Origin: Aralia elata
Taxonomy: Eukaryota; Streptophyta; Magnoliopsida; Apiales; Araliaceae
Length of the DNA stretch: 64,000 nt
Assembly: GCA_034770075.1 (NCBI GenBank)
Contig: CM068379.1
Location: forward strand, 23,993,506-24,057,505
Reading direction: 5' to 3'
The notes beneath the pieces were generated by a model that worked only from the letters and a program-made list of their open reading frames with translations, searched no databases and was not told where the DNA came from. Positions 23,411-37,227 of the stretch are shown here, piece by piece. Position 1 is the first letter of the stretch, and the number at the start of each line of letters is the position of its first letter. The translations under genes and the position numbers were made by a program.

Positions 23411-26210
23411 CAAATCGTCACACGATCCGCAGTAAAGAGAACTGCGGTACTAGCCGCCAAGATCTGGATTTTCTGAAGTTCTTCTCTCAACTCTCTTTTC
23501 TAAAAACAGCCAGGGTTTTTCTTCTCTGCTCAGCACTTTAAAACAGCTGATATATCATATATATATATAGCTGGCAAAAAGAATTACCAAAACCCTAATC
23601 CAATTAGAAAAGTAAAATTCGAATTTATATATATTATATCTTAATTAAGTCTTACTTAATTAATATACATATATATAAATTATCCTATTAATTTAAATTC
23701 GTAATTTAAATACTATCAATCATATTGACATATTTAAATTCTTACAATTTAAATTAATTCCCTTTTAATTATGTTCTAAGTGTGTGACCCTGTAGGTTAT
23801 TATTATGTTGACAATAATTTTAAAATCATATTATAAAATTATAAACAGTGAGCGGCATCTAGTAATGCATCACTGCTACCCAATTAATAATAAGATCGGT
23901 GATTCGATGCAACCTTTTCGTGACGAATGTTTCAATATAATTTAATCCTTTTGACCTTGACATCCTAGATTACACTCGAGTCATGGAATGTGTCATACTC
24001 TTCATAATTTAATTTGAGTTTTCTTGATCAATGAGTAGACTATATTAAACAAATCACTATTTGAGCATGGCCATGCATTTCATAGTCCTACTCAATCAAG
24101 AGGCCTATAGATATCACCCCTAATATATAGGAGGGTTAAATTCCATCTAGATCACTCATATTCCTCACACGATTCATGATGTACCCAATAATCACCTTTA
24201 TTGTCCACCCTATTAAAGTTAACCTTTGATGATATCAAAGTACATAAATTCCCGTGTAGTAATATAGTGATTTCAGGTCGGAAGACTATTACATCATTGT
24301 CATTATGAGAATTGCTTATGACACTTTGCATAATGCTCCACGTAAAATTCTCACGGTGGATCTGTCCAGTACATTGTTCTCTAACATGTACCTATGCATT
24401 GACTCAATATCTCATATATTAATGACCAATGAGATTTGGCCATCAGTCAATCCACATACTAGTCTCAATGTATCATTGTTGTCCCATTAACAATGATACT
24501 CGACTAGGGACATTTAAGAGTAATGATACTAATTGTAATTATATAATCTCATGTTCAAGTCACATACTTGAAGCTATATAATTTGTATCATTATTCTGAA
24601 GACTTTTATTATGCTAACATTTATATAACACAGTAAATGAAACCATAATAAAATAATTCATTTATTCAATCAAATATCAAAAGAAATGTTAAACAATTAC
24701 ATCAAATAATTGGCCTCTAGGACATAAACTCTAACAACTAAAGCAAGTATGTAGGTGCTTATTAGAGAATAAGTTCACTGAACGTGACTCGCTAAGGAAT
24801 ACCTAATGGAGTTTTACTTGTCTGTCAATAGGAGTTCCTCTAGTGATAGTAGTACAAGTGATCCTCGAACTTGAGATCATTATAGTATCTTGTGTATGAT
24901 GAGGTATACTTTGACATGTCCCTTAAGACCTTTAGGATATATCAAAGGGTATGATTGGGTATAATAAGTTGTACATGGAGGTAGGTGAATGATCAACAAA
25001 GAATCTACCATGTCTAGTAAAAGTTGTGAATGTCCTATGTGATTCGATAAATGACAACTCAGAAGTCTTTGGCCAAAACAAAATGAAATTAGAAAGGTGT
25101 TTCTAATTTGTATTATTTAGACTTGTGCATTTAAGAATCGAAATACATATAATTAAATAAAATAAGACTTGACAGTAATTTCATGTCTTATATTTAATTA
25201 GGACATTGTATGGTAGAAGGATTGAATTGTACGGTAACTATACACTGAAAGGTTCTTTTGTGATTAGTGTTAAAATCTATATTATCTGAAAAGTCGTTGA
25301 TCGCTAAGGGGGCTTACCCTTATTGTAGAATAAATATTATTTATTTAAATGAATTTAATTTAATTTATTTATTTAAATAAGATTAGAATTGTTCTAATTG
25401 ATTTATTTACAACCGGTTTAATATGGAGAACCTAAAGGGTCACACCGTAAAAGACAAATATTTATTTAAGAAGTAAATAGCATAATTGTAATAATAAGTT
25501 AAGTGTATTTAATTTAATCTATGGAGATAGAATAAATTAAATAGCTTAATATTTATTATTTAATATTTTGGAAATATTAAATATAAATTAATAAGAGGAG
25601 TCTTATTATTATTATTACTATTACTATTATTTAATTCCTAATAGGGATTGAGAATTAATTAATAGAAGTACTCTCTCATGAATTCCTAATTAGATTAAGA
25701 GTTTAATTTAATTAAAGGAGTTTAATTAGAATAGAAACCCTAATTCTAAATAGTTTAGGGGAGGGTTTTTCTACATCTATAAATAAGAGAAGTATTATCA
25801 TAGATTGGGGTTACACACTCTTCCATAAGAATTGGAGAGAGAGTACTTACAATTTTTATAGAGATAGAAACTAGGGTTTTGCCAAATACCCATCTTCTTG
25901 AATACGTATTATTCCTTAGTGGATCACCTCTAGAGGCCAAACACTTGGGTGGCTAACGTTGATCAAAGGAAGGAATCTAATCGGTGGTTTCAAGGAGAAC
26001 GCGAAGGATTTGGAGTTGAACTTGTACCTGAGGAAGCTTTGATCTACGAGGGTATGAATCTGATTCTCTATCTCTTTCGTTTAATTGATAACTGAGCACA
26101 AGGAAAGATTATGGTGATGGTTTGTATAAAATTTTAAAACCCGATTTTATCGCGCTTCTGCACTATTTATGTAATTTAATTGCATGTTTGCGCTATATAC
26201 AAACCTAACA

Positions 26211-26860
26211 ATTAAGGGTTGATGTGAGCCTGACTAGGATTGTATCATTCAAATAGAATGTCCAAGTAAGGAGAACTAGCCAAGCTTCTTCACAAGCGAA
26301 GGAATTGCAGCCTTACCATCTGTGAGATCCTCTTGAAAAAGATTTGTCCTCAAATATGGCATCCCCTCCTCTTGAAAAGAAATTATCCACAAATCTGATC
26401 CTACATCAAAACGAACTAAGTCAGTAACTATAGCAAAAATGCAATCAAAATTCCTACCTAAGAACATAAACGTATATGTAATAAAACAAATGCAAGAAAA
26501 ACTATGAAAAGTTTCATCTCTTCCTGGATCAAAACTTAGTATGTAGAACTATTCATGTTGCATATCCGTCCATTCACGAACTCCTGGATCAAAAGTCAAT
26601 CTGATGATCTCGACCATTTGCAAAAATATGCACTTCATTTCGCCTGGGTCAAATATCAACTTTTGAAAATTCTTACGCCGCAAATGCAAACACACTTGAA
26701 TTCCTAGATTAAACACAAAACAAAACCAAGTAACATGTATCTTTTGTGTAATCACCATGAACTCAAAATACACAACTTTTAATGCATAATTTCCTAGATC
26801 AAAAATTAAGATACTCCCCTTTAGACTCTCAATGCATTATGTTGATTGGTTTGCATATTG
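26211..26860 (-). other. Decayed gypsy pol end and degenerate 60-bp repeat
   Basis: On the minus strand 26276-26400 reads like the C-terminal tail of a gypsy polyprotein (LRTNLFQEDL). Next to it, CCTGGATCAAA-like motifs recur at 26521, 26581, 26641, 26701 and 26791. The first four are exactly 60 bp apart, but the units are poorly alike. This is debris with no working gene. Confidence 0.45.
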
Positions 26861-27038
26861 ATCCATGCTTATCTGATTGTTGAAATTGAACTCATCTTAA
26901 ATCTGCACAACATAATCAACCTTTCCTTTTCCATTGACATTAACACATTCAAGATCAAGTAATTGCATTAACGGAATTGAAAGGTCATATATACCCTCAC
27001 AAGATGAAAACTCAATAGCAAAATTAACACTACGATGA

Positions 27039-27823
27039 TCACACAAACTCAACAAGTGTTAAAGAATTTTTCCAAGTGTTGATAAAAATCGGAATATCAT
27101 CACAACAGATAATAACAAATTTCCTCATGAAAGAATGCAAAATATGGCTCAATAACCTTATGAAAGCACACAAAGCATTAGCTAATCCAATTGATCTAAC
27201 TAAGTACGCATATAAACCATATCTTACTCTAGTTTGATGATAAACACCTTTTAAACTAATTTTAGACTCCTTTCCACTCAAAACAACATACTTAAAATCA
27301 TGCAATGAAGATTGCCCGAATGGAAAACATGATCACAACCAATACTAACTAATGACAAGTCACGTAAAGATTAAACAGTATAAAAACAAGAACACGGACA
27401 AGAACACCTAAAATGAATACGATGAAAATAAGAACATTGAAAATGAGAATACACAGTATAATCATAAACTAACTCAACAAAAATCAAATATCCTTCATAG
27501 TTTATGATAAAGATGATTCTACCATCAAAATAGCTAAAAATAAATTTACCAATGGAAGCATACAAAACATGTTTTAATAAACTCATAAAAACACTAGATG
27601 CACTAGTTAGTCTAACCAAAATAACTACCTACCTATACAAATCACATGTTAAAGCAACTTTCCATTCATCACAATTTCTCATGCTAATTTGATTAGGTAT
27701 TATTATCACATGGTCATTATCAAATTTAGACAAAACACAAGTACTATGTAATTCATCTAGCATATTAACTAAGCAAAGAAAAGAATATTGATACTTGTTT
27801 ACCAATTGAAAATCAATGCACAT
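27039..27823 (-). pseudogene. Decayed Ty3/gypsy reverse transcriptase, two overlapping pieces
   Basis: Minus frames 27629-27823 and 27371-27619 resemble consecutive RT blocks (MCIDFQLVNKY...; then LTSASSVFMSLLKH... with an eroded FDG for YFDD). Frame 27039-27305 repeats the later blocks (KGVYHQTRVRYGLY..., ICCDDIPIF). So two related RT copies, or one with an internal duplication, lie side by side. No frame is complete. The pieces are truncated at the CACTA border at 27876. Confidence 0.7.
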
Positions 27824-28018
27824 GCTCGACGTCTTATCCCTCTTAGATATTATGATTTCATGAATAGCACATGAACACTACAAGAAAAAATCTTATTACC
27901 GACGGAATTTTCAGTCGGAAATTAAGCTTATTCCGTCGGAATAAGATTATTTCTAAGGGAATATTCTATCGGAATTTCAGTAGAAAATACACGCGTCGGA
28001 GATAAGGTCCGTCGAAAA

Positions 28019-29838
28019 TGAAAGTAGTATGCACACAAGCCAATCATATTTGATATGATGTAGCATATACTTTGTAATCTTAATCATTTATTAATAAAAG
28101 AATTAATTTAAGGCATTTTATATTATCTACATGGTGCTATTATATTAAATGTAATAAACCCATAGTTTTGAGCAATGCTTTTAGAATCATGATGGTGATC
28201 ATGCTAATGAGATCTAAATTCAAGATAGCTCACAAACTAAAATCGTTCCTAATCGTTGGATTACTAAATAGGGGATTAGTGAATCCGGATATATTAGTAC
28301 ATACGTTGCTTGCTCTTAAGAAGAGGAAGGATGATTGATCTCATAATCATTTGTGTGGAGACACTAAAGCAAGTATGTAGGTGCTTATTGGAGAATAAGT
28401 TCAGTGAACGTGGCTCGCTAAGGAATACCTAATGGAATTTTACTCGCCTGTCAATAGGAATTCCTCTAGTGATAGTAGTACAAGTGATCCTTGGACTTGA
28501 GATCATCATAGTATCTTGTGTATGATGAGTTATACTTTGACATGTCCCTTAAGACCTTTGGGGTATATCAAAGGGTATGATTGGGTATAATAAGTTGTAC
28601 ATGGAGATAGGTGAATGATCAACAAAGAATCTACCACGTCTAGTAAAAGATGTGAATGTCCTATGTGATTCGATAAATGACAACTCAGTAGTCCTTGGCC
28701 AAGGCAGAATGAAATTAGAAAGGAGTTTCTAATTTGCATTATTTAGAGTTGTGCATTTGAGAATCGAAATACAGATAATTAAATAAAATAAGACTTGACA
28801 GTAAATCCATGTCTTATATTTAATTGGGACATTGTATGGTAGAAGGATTGAATTGTACGGTAACTATTCACTGAAAGGTTCTTTTGTGATTAATGTTGAA
28901 ATCTATATTATCTGGAAAGTCGTTGATCGCTAAGGGCGCTTACCCTTATTATAGAATAAATATTATTTATTTAAATGAATTAAATAGTTTAATTTATTTA
29001 TTTAAATAAAATTAGAATTGTTCTAATTGATTTATTCACAATCGGTTTAATATGGAGAACCTAAAGGGTCACACCGCAAAAGAAAAATATTTATTTAAGA
29101 AGTAAATGACATAATTGTAATAATAAGTTAAGTGTATTTGATTTAATCTATCGAGATAGAATAAATTAAATAGCTTAATATTTATTATTTAATATTTTGG
29201 AAATATTAAATATAAATTAATAAGAGGAGTCTTATTATTAATATTACTATTACTATTATTTAATTCCTAATAGGGATTGGGAATTAATTAATAGAAGTAC
29301 TCTCCCATGAATTCATAATTGGATTAGGAGCATAATTAATTAAAGGAGTTTAATTATAATAGAAACCCTAATCCTAAATAGTTTAGGGAAGGGTTATTCA
29401 TACATCTATAAATAAGAGGAGTCTTATTATAGATTAGGGTTACATACTTTTGCATTAGATTGTGGAGAATACTTGCAATTTCTATGGAGATAGAAACTAA
29501 GGTTTTGCCAACACCCAATTTCTTGAATAACTATTCTTCCTTGGTGGATCACCTCTAGAGGCCAAACACTTGGGTGGCTAACGTTGATTAAGCAAAGGAA
29601 TTTAGTCGGTGGAATTCAAGGAGAACGCGAAGGAATTAGAGGTGAACTTGTACCCGAGGAAGCACGGTTCTACGAGGGTTTAATTTCTTAATCTCTATCT
29701 CTTTCGTTTATATCGTTAATTGAGCACATAGATTGATCATGGTGATGGTTTGTATAAAATTTTAAAATTCGATTTTATCGCGCTTCCGCTTTATTTATGT
29801 AATTTGATTGCATGTTCGCGTCATATACAAACCTAACA
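28019..29838 (+). repeat. 5' LTR of copia A3 (1820 bp)
   Basis: It begins TGAAAGTAG and ends CCTAACA. TATA is near 29406 (CTATAAATAAGAGG), after the inverted telobox-like pair. Confidence 0.94.
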
Positions 29839-29839
29839 G

Positions 29840-29852
29840 TGGTATCAGAGCC
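29840..29852 (+). other. Primer binding site, tRNA-iMet type (copia A3)
   Basis: TGGTATCAGAGCC lies one base after the LTR. Confidence 0.92.
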
Positions 29853-30769
29853 TAATCTTGTGCTAATTATTGATTTTGATGGTTCCATGTGTGTATGGTA
29901 TGCGATTGGATCGAAATTTTTGGGCAGAATCCATTTTTCCCGAATCTGCTACGCGGCGCAGCTGCGCCAGCTCTAGTTCATTCTAGAGCGCAGTTACGCC
30001 CAAACCCAGAAAGTCGTTTCTGGGGTTCAGCGCAGCTGCGCCGGACAGCAGAATCCGAAAAATAATTTTTTCTTTCAATTAAAATAAATGGTTTATTTAA
30101 TTGATATAAGTTTAAAATAAAGATGTTTATTTTATCTGGAATAGGATTTCAGATTGCTAAAATTAAAAGAGTTTAATTTGAATTTGGTTTTTGATTAAAA
30201 TAAAAGAGTTTATTTTGTTTCAAAACTAAATATTAGCAAAACTTTTGCCCATTAATTGATATCAATGCATATATGGAATGATTTTATTATTCATGAGATG
30301 AATGTTATTTATTGATACATATAGAGATATATATGATAATAAATAGGGATTGATTATGGACTATTAACCAATGTGTGATTGGATTTATTTTAGAGGATGC
30401 TTGAATGTATGGGTTTTTATAAATGGGGTCTGCGTACCTCGTCTTCTCTAATTTTTCTTAATGTAAATTATATCTCCCTCCTATGTACTTCCCCTTGACT
30501 GTTGATTAAGATTTCTATTTATTGTAAATAGTTTATATAATAGGACTAGTTAGAATTAATTTTGAAGAATTGGAGACAAAGGAGCAAGGAGCGCTTGAAG
30601 ACCCGTTTGTAATGGAGCCCGAGTTTAAATGTAATAGTTATATTTAAATTTAATTCTTGCACCCTAAGTTTAACCTTTTGGTTCACTTGGTGGCTCTAGT
30701 GAACCAAACTAGAATAAAAGTCCATAATCAATCCAGGTAAAATATAGTATTCTATATGTGCATGCTTAC

Positions 30770-30803
<34 letters not shown>

Positions 30804-30924
30804 TATCCAACATGTTTGGCATGTAAAATAATATGACGCGTATTATATATATATGTGCATGCGCGCTAAATAAAATGAGACTAATAATAATAAACCCCTC
30901 AAAGAAATCATATTAAGTCCTAAG

Positions 30925-31294
30925 CGTTCAAAGATATTTAGAATATCGAACGTCGCCTTCTAGCATGGTAAAACAATAGAGTATTAAATGTTTAATATGA
31001 GTTTGTTGTGTCACCACAAGGCAAGTATTAAATATTTAAGATGTTGTTTTATCACATTTGATGCTTATTAAGGAATTAAATATTACTGTTTTGTTGTGTC
31101 ATCACAAGGACGGTATTTTTTTCTTCACATATATGGAAGTGCTAGAATGGACTTAACTTAGATAATTTTGATTCGGATGTGTCACCACTTGATCAAAATA
31201 ATCTAAGAGGGAAAATATAAGGAGTTACATAGAGATGTAATTGACAATAGTTGTCTACCTATTTATTTATATATCGTTTGTTGTGTCACCACAA
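30925..31294 (+). other. Hairpin-rich 5' leader of copia A3
   Basis: This holds the same series as in A1: 30925-30952, the TTGTG-TCAC-CACAA tip at 31006-31019, a TCAT variant at 31094-31107, the long stem around 31190, 31225-31240 and 31281-31294. Stems are kept although several bases differ from A1. Confidence 0.7.
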
Positions 31295-34200
31295 GGCTAT
31301 ATACATTTGAAATGGGATCCTTAGTCTCACTAGCAAATCTTTAATTAGAATTGTCGAACTATATAATGAGGGTAATATAGTTTGATGAAAATAGTGAGAG
31401 ATACCAATTTAAATAAAGACTTAATTTATTTTGGTAATTAATTAAATGAATGTATGCTAAAATGTTGTCTATTTCACATGCAGAATTTAAAAATGTCAAA
31501 CTCACTATCACTGCGTAGCATACTTGATGCTAACAAACTGACCGGACCGAATTACACGGACTGGTTAAGGAATCTGAGAATTGTTCTCACTGCTGAAAAA
31601 ATTTCTTATGTCCTAAATTCGCCAATCCCTGTAAATGTTGCAGAAACAGCCTCTGAGGAAGAGATTGCTACTTTCAGAAAGTAGCAAGATGATGCAATCC
31701 TGGCTCAATGCATCATGCTCGCATCCATGAGTAACGAGCTTCAGCGTCAGCATGAAACTATGGATGCTCCTACTATATTGCTGCACCTCAAAGAGTTGTA
31801 TGGTGACCAAAGTAGGACTGCTAGATATCAGATATCTAAGGAGCTCTTCCGATCTCGTATGACTGAGGGCACTGCTGTTGAGACTCATGTCCTTAAGATG
31901 ATCAATCTGATTGAACAACTTGGACAGCTTGGGTTCGTGATGGATGGGGAGTTAAGTCAAGATTTGATCTTACAGTCACTCTCGGACACCTTCTCACAAT
32001 TTGTTGTGAATTTTCACATGAATAAGTTGGACGTCAGCTTGCCTGAGTTACTTAACATTCTGAAAACTGCTGAAGGTCACTTTTCATCCAACAAGAACCA
32101 AGTCTTACTAGTGGATGATTCTTCCAAGAAAAGGAAGAGGCCCAAGGTATCTTCTGAAAAGAAGAAAAACAAGAAGGCTAAGGGCAAGGCGAAGAGAAAG
32201 GATAAAGAGAAACCTGATCCAGATAGTAAAGGAATTTGCTACCATTGCAATAAGCCAGGACACTAGAAGAGGAACTGCAAGGAGTATCTTATGGACCAGA
32301 AGAAGCTTGGAGAAGCTTCGACTTCCGATCTAGGTTTGTTCATGATTGAAATTAATTTTTCTGAAAGTCAAAATTCTACTTGGGTATTGGATACCGGCTG
32401 TAGTTCTCACATATGTAATAATGTGCAGGGACTAAGCAGAAGTAGAAAGCTGAACAAGGATGAAGTCGTCCTACGAGTGGAAAATAGAGCAAAGGTTGCT
32501 GCATTAGCTGTAGGGACTTATTGTTTAGCACTGCCTTCGGGCAAGTTCATTAGTTTAAATAATTGTTATTATGTTTCGACACTCATTAGAAATATTATTT
32601 CAATTTATGTATTAGATATGGATGGTTTTGATATTATAATAAAGAACAACAGATGTTCTATTTATAATAAAAATGTTTTATATGGTGTTGGGAACCTACT
32701 GAATGGACTTTACATACTTGACTTGCATGAAAATATACTTCAAATTGAACAAACTAAGAAAAGAAAAAGAGATGATGTTAATTATACCTTTATGTGGCAC
32801 TGTAGACTCGGTCATATCAATGAAACAAGATTATCCAAGTTGCATAAAGATGGGCTTTTAGAGCTATCTGATTACGAATCACATCCAACTTGTGAATCTT
32901 GTCTCATGGGTAAGATGACTAAATCTCCTTTTAGTGGAAAAGGAGAAAGAGTTACAGAGTTGTTAGCATTGGTACACACAGACGTATGTGGACCTATGAC
33001 AACGAATGCACGAGGAGGGTATTTTTATTTTATTTCTTTCACTGATGATCATTCTAGATTTGGATATGTGTATTTAATGAAATACAAATCTGAATCGTTT
33101 GAAAAGTTCAAAGAATTCAGAAGTGAAGTAGAGAAGCAAACTGGTAAGAGTATTAAGATTCTTCGATCAGATCGAGGAGGTGAATACTTGACAATGAGTT
33201 TCTAAGTTGTCTCAAAGAAAATGGTATAATCTCACAATGGACTCCACCAGGGACGCCACAGTTAAATGGTGTATCTGAAAGGAGAAATCGAACATTGTTG
33301 GACATGGTTCGATCCATGATGAGTTTTACCGACCTTCCAATATCCTTCTAGGGTTATGCCCTAGAATCGGCTGCATACCTACTTAACAAGGTACGTACCA
33401 AATCCGTCCCAAAGACCCCATATGAGATATGGACAGGGAGAAAACCAAATCTTAAGCATGTTAAGACTTGGGGTTGTCCAGCTTATGTCAAAAGGTTTGA
33501 GCATGATAAGCTGAAGACTAGATCCGACAAATGTAGATTCGTGGGATACCCTAAAGAAACATTAAGGTATTATTTCTATCATCCTACTGATCAAAAGGTG
33601 TTTGTTGCGAAACACGCTGCCTTCTTGGAAAAGGAGTCTATCCTTGAAGGGGTCAGTGGGAGTAAGATATATCTTGAAGAAGTTCAAGAACTACAAAATA
33701 CTACGGATCAAAGTCAGGTACCTGACCAAGTAGAAGAACCTACTATACCACTACCTATTCGTAAATCTGGAAGAGTATTGAAGATACCTGATAGGTATAG
33801 ATTCATCATAGAGGATGATGATGAGGTACGCATCATAGATGATGATGATCCATTGACTTACGAAGAGGCTATGAGTAGTGAAGACTCAGAGAAATGGCTA
33901 GAAGCCATGAAATCCGAGATGGACTCCATGTATGAAAACCACGTATGGACTTTGGTTTCACCACCTGAGGGCATTAAGCCTATTGGGTGTAAATGGGTCT
34001 TTAAGAGAAAGACTGGAGCAGATGGCAAGGTAGAGACCTATAAGGCCCGACTGGTTGCAAAAGGTTTCAAACAAAGACAAGGAGTTGACTATAATGAAAC
34101 CTTCTCACCAGTAGCTATGCTCAAGTCCATTCGGATTTTGCTTGCAATTGCAGCTTATTATGACTACGATATCTGGTAAATGGACATGAAAACGGCCTTC

Positions 34201-35263
34201 CTCAATGGAGAGCTTGAGGAAAATGTATATATGATATAGCCAGAGGGTTTTGTTTCAACGGTTGGAACAAACCAAGTCTGTAAGCTACAACAATCCATTT
34301 ATGGATTGAAGCAAGCTTCTCGAAGATGGAACATCCGTTTTGATGAGATAATCAAAAGGTTTGATTTTATCAAAAATGAGGATGAACCATGTGTGTACAA
34401 AAAGGTTAGTGGGAGCGTTGTTTCATTCCTTGTATTATATGTTGATGATATATTACTGATAGGGAATGATGTTCCTATGCTACAGTCGATCAAAATTTGG
34501 TTATCTAAACACTTCTCCATGAAGGACTTGGGTGAGGCATCCTATATTTTGGGGATAAAGATCTATAGAGATAGATCTAAAAGGATGTTGGGCTTGACCC
34601 AAGGAAAGTACATTGACTCGATGCTAAAGAAGTTTAGCATGGAAGATTCCAAAAGAGGTCTCATGCCGATGAGCCATGGAATATATCTCTCCAAGAAACA
34701 GGCCCCAAAGACACCTGAGGAGAGAGACCGGATGAGTAAGATTCCTTATGCTTCCGCAATAGGATCTATCATGTATGGTATGATGTGTACTAGACCAGAT
34801 ATCGCTCATGCACTTAGTGTAACGAGCAGATATCAGTCGAATCCAGGAGAAGAGCACTGGAAGGCAGTGAAAAATATCCTAAAGTACTTGAGAAGAACTA
34901 AAGATGTATTTCTTGTCTACGGTGGGTCTGAATTGAAACTAGAGGGCTATACAGACTCAAGTTTTCAAACGGACCAAGATGACAGTAAATCCGTTTCAGG
35001 GTATGTGTTTACCTTAAACGGTGGCGCGGTGAGTTAGAAGAGTTTCAAGCAGCAAACAGTTGTTGATTCAGTGACAGAGGCAGAGTACATAGCTGCAAGT
35101 GAAACTGCAAAGGAAGCTGTTTGGATGAAGAAGTTTATAACTGAACTTGGATTGGTTCCTAGCATTAGAGGAGCAATACCTTTATTCTGTGACAACAACG
35201 GAGCTGTTGCGCAGGGTAAGGAACCCAGGTCTCATCAGAAATCCAAACACGTGTTGCGGCAGT

Positions 35264-37227
35264 TGTTGTCCGATTAATATAACGACAATTACGCGCAAGT
35301 ATACGCGGTCAACAAGTAATAAAGAGTAAGTAGAGTATCGATCCCACGAGGAATTGTTACTAGTCTTTTCCAAGTATTAACCTTTTATCATCTCAATCTT
35401 ATTTAAACAAACGATAATTATTTTTGTTGTTTTGCATTAATGAAGATAACAAATAATCAAAGAACTATGGAAAACTTTAAGATAATGAAATCAAATATTA
35501 ACAAGTCTAAGATCACAATTTCCCCCAACACTTCACTTGAATATCCCAACTCTCTCTTTTCAACTAGTTAAATCACAAGGATTGTTATCCGAGAATTTAC
35601 AAGTATATACAAGCCTCTCTCGATGGTCAAATACGTATTTCCCAATGCGGTGTATAAATATCTCTATTCTACACACTAGTAAGAATCCAATATCAAGAAT
35701 AATCAACAAGACACGTGTCACCAAATCTCATTAATCACCCTATCAATTACCAACTTCCGCAATGGAAATCATTAAGCATGAATCTCAAATGGATACATGT
35801 GGTATTTAGGTATATGTCTATCCTAAATACAATCAAATTATCCATTCATGAGGGTAATAAATAAAACACACGCCACTTAATTTCATGAATTACCCATAGG
35901 AATATCTAATTTTCACATGATATCATAACAAGGTCTCAACCTATACTTCCTCTCTCAATTCCATATAAGTTCCCAAGGTAATTACTAGCTAGGTAATTAA
36001 TATATAAAGCACAAATTATGATATCCAAACACAAATAATTAACCAACATCAAAGAGAGAGCATTCAATTCAAACTATGTATTGGGTTCCATTGAAATCGT
36101 AGAATACAAGCTCTAGTTCATGGTAGCTACAAATAACATCAAACACAAGGTATTCAACATGAAATAGAGATACAAATTCAAAGGAAAGCTAAAAATGAAT
36201 AAACCCCCTTTTGAGATGTTCATCAATTGCTTGCTTGGTTGTTGTCAATCTCTAGCTTCTCCTCTTCCTTTAGCACTCCTTTCTTCAATTGCTCCTTAAC
36301 TTGTTGCTGGAAAGTCCTTGAATTGCAAAGCTCAAGCTCTTCTTGGTGATGAAATTTGTAGCTCCCCCTCTCTAGAACTCACTTTCTAACCCTAACTAAA
36401 TCTAGGATTTGCTCCCTTTGAATGTGTTTCTTCAATACCTAGAGTGCTCCTATGAATGTATGAAACTCTTAATTTCGAGTCCCCCATCAGTATGTAAACC
36501 CCCTGGATGCCCTAACCTAGCTTAGCCATCAAAAATGACCAAAAACCCCAAAAAAATCTGCTGCTGTCCGCGACGAGCTCGCCCCGGCGAGCTTTTTGGC
36601 CTAAGTTTTCTCGCCCCGGCGAGCTCTCGCCGCGGCGAGGGATTTGTGTAGGAAATTCCCGCCCCGGCGAGCTCTGGAAAAACGACCATAACTTTTTCGT
36701 CCGAACTCGGATTAAGGCAATTAAGTAGGCTATGGAAAGCTAAGAAGTAGCTCTACAACTTTCATAACTGAAGCTTGACGAGATAATGGCTGGAGAAAGG
36801 TTCAAATGGAGCCCGAAGCAACTGCTGCGTAAACGTCATGCAAAATCCGATGGTAAAATGACCATAACTCGCTCATACGAACTTCAAATTGGATGATTCA
36901 AGATGCTCTGGAACGCTAAGACAAAGATCTACAACTTTCATTCTTTGAGTGTGGAGAGATTCGGATTGCATCATGGGTGAAATTGAGAAACAAGCAGCTG
37001 AAATGCCAAATTCACGCCGAAAATGCAACGATCCAATGGGCCTTTATTTCAATTCCTACAAAACAAAGTAAAAACACATAAAAGCACACTAATACATATA
37101 AAAGTAGTACAAAACTACATTACACAACAATAAGATGAAAACGCATAAAACCAAACGAAATAGCTAAAGACTTACAAATTATTAAGGCTAAAAGTACCCA
37201 ATTTGTGTATATAAAACACACTCATCA
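35264..37227 (-). repeat. 3' LTR of the pol-less gypsy element
   Basis: Plus-strand ends are TGTTGTCCG and CACTCATCA. The GC-rich palindromes are at 36576-36593 and about 36612-36638. A duplicated module of about 90 bp lies near 36676-36770 and 36854-36950. Confidence 0.92.

Larger units (their letters stand above)
11622..24736 (-). mobile_element. Solo LTR, minus strand, split by the Tekay element
   Basis: On the minus strand it runs from TGTTAGAGTTTATGTCC (24736 down) to AAAATCCTACA (11622). ACTAA flanks it at 11617-11621 and 24737-24741. With the gypsy insertion removed it is about 1.55 kb and has no internal region. On the minus strand a TATATATATA box near 23555-23570 precedes a likely transcription start, which fixes the orientation. 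I did not identify the family; the end sequence resembles plant copia LTRs. Confidence 0.82.
11295..26210 (+). repeat. 3' LTR of copia A2, split by later insertions
   Basis: The LTR begins TGAAAGTAG at 11295, stops at 11621, resumes at 24742 and ends CCTAACA at 26210. Removing 11622-24736 and one copy of ACTAA restores an LTR of the same family as A1 and A3. The 3' flank starts ATTAA at 26211; its matching target copy would lie left of the window. Confidence 0.9.

Noticed and set aside
28530..28739. Antisense 69-aa frame MQIRNSFLIS..., also at 8880-9089 and 42417-42626
   Set aside because: It is repeated only because the copia LTR is repeated. The strand is antisense, A1 differs slightly, and no domain is visible.
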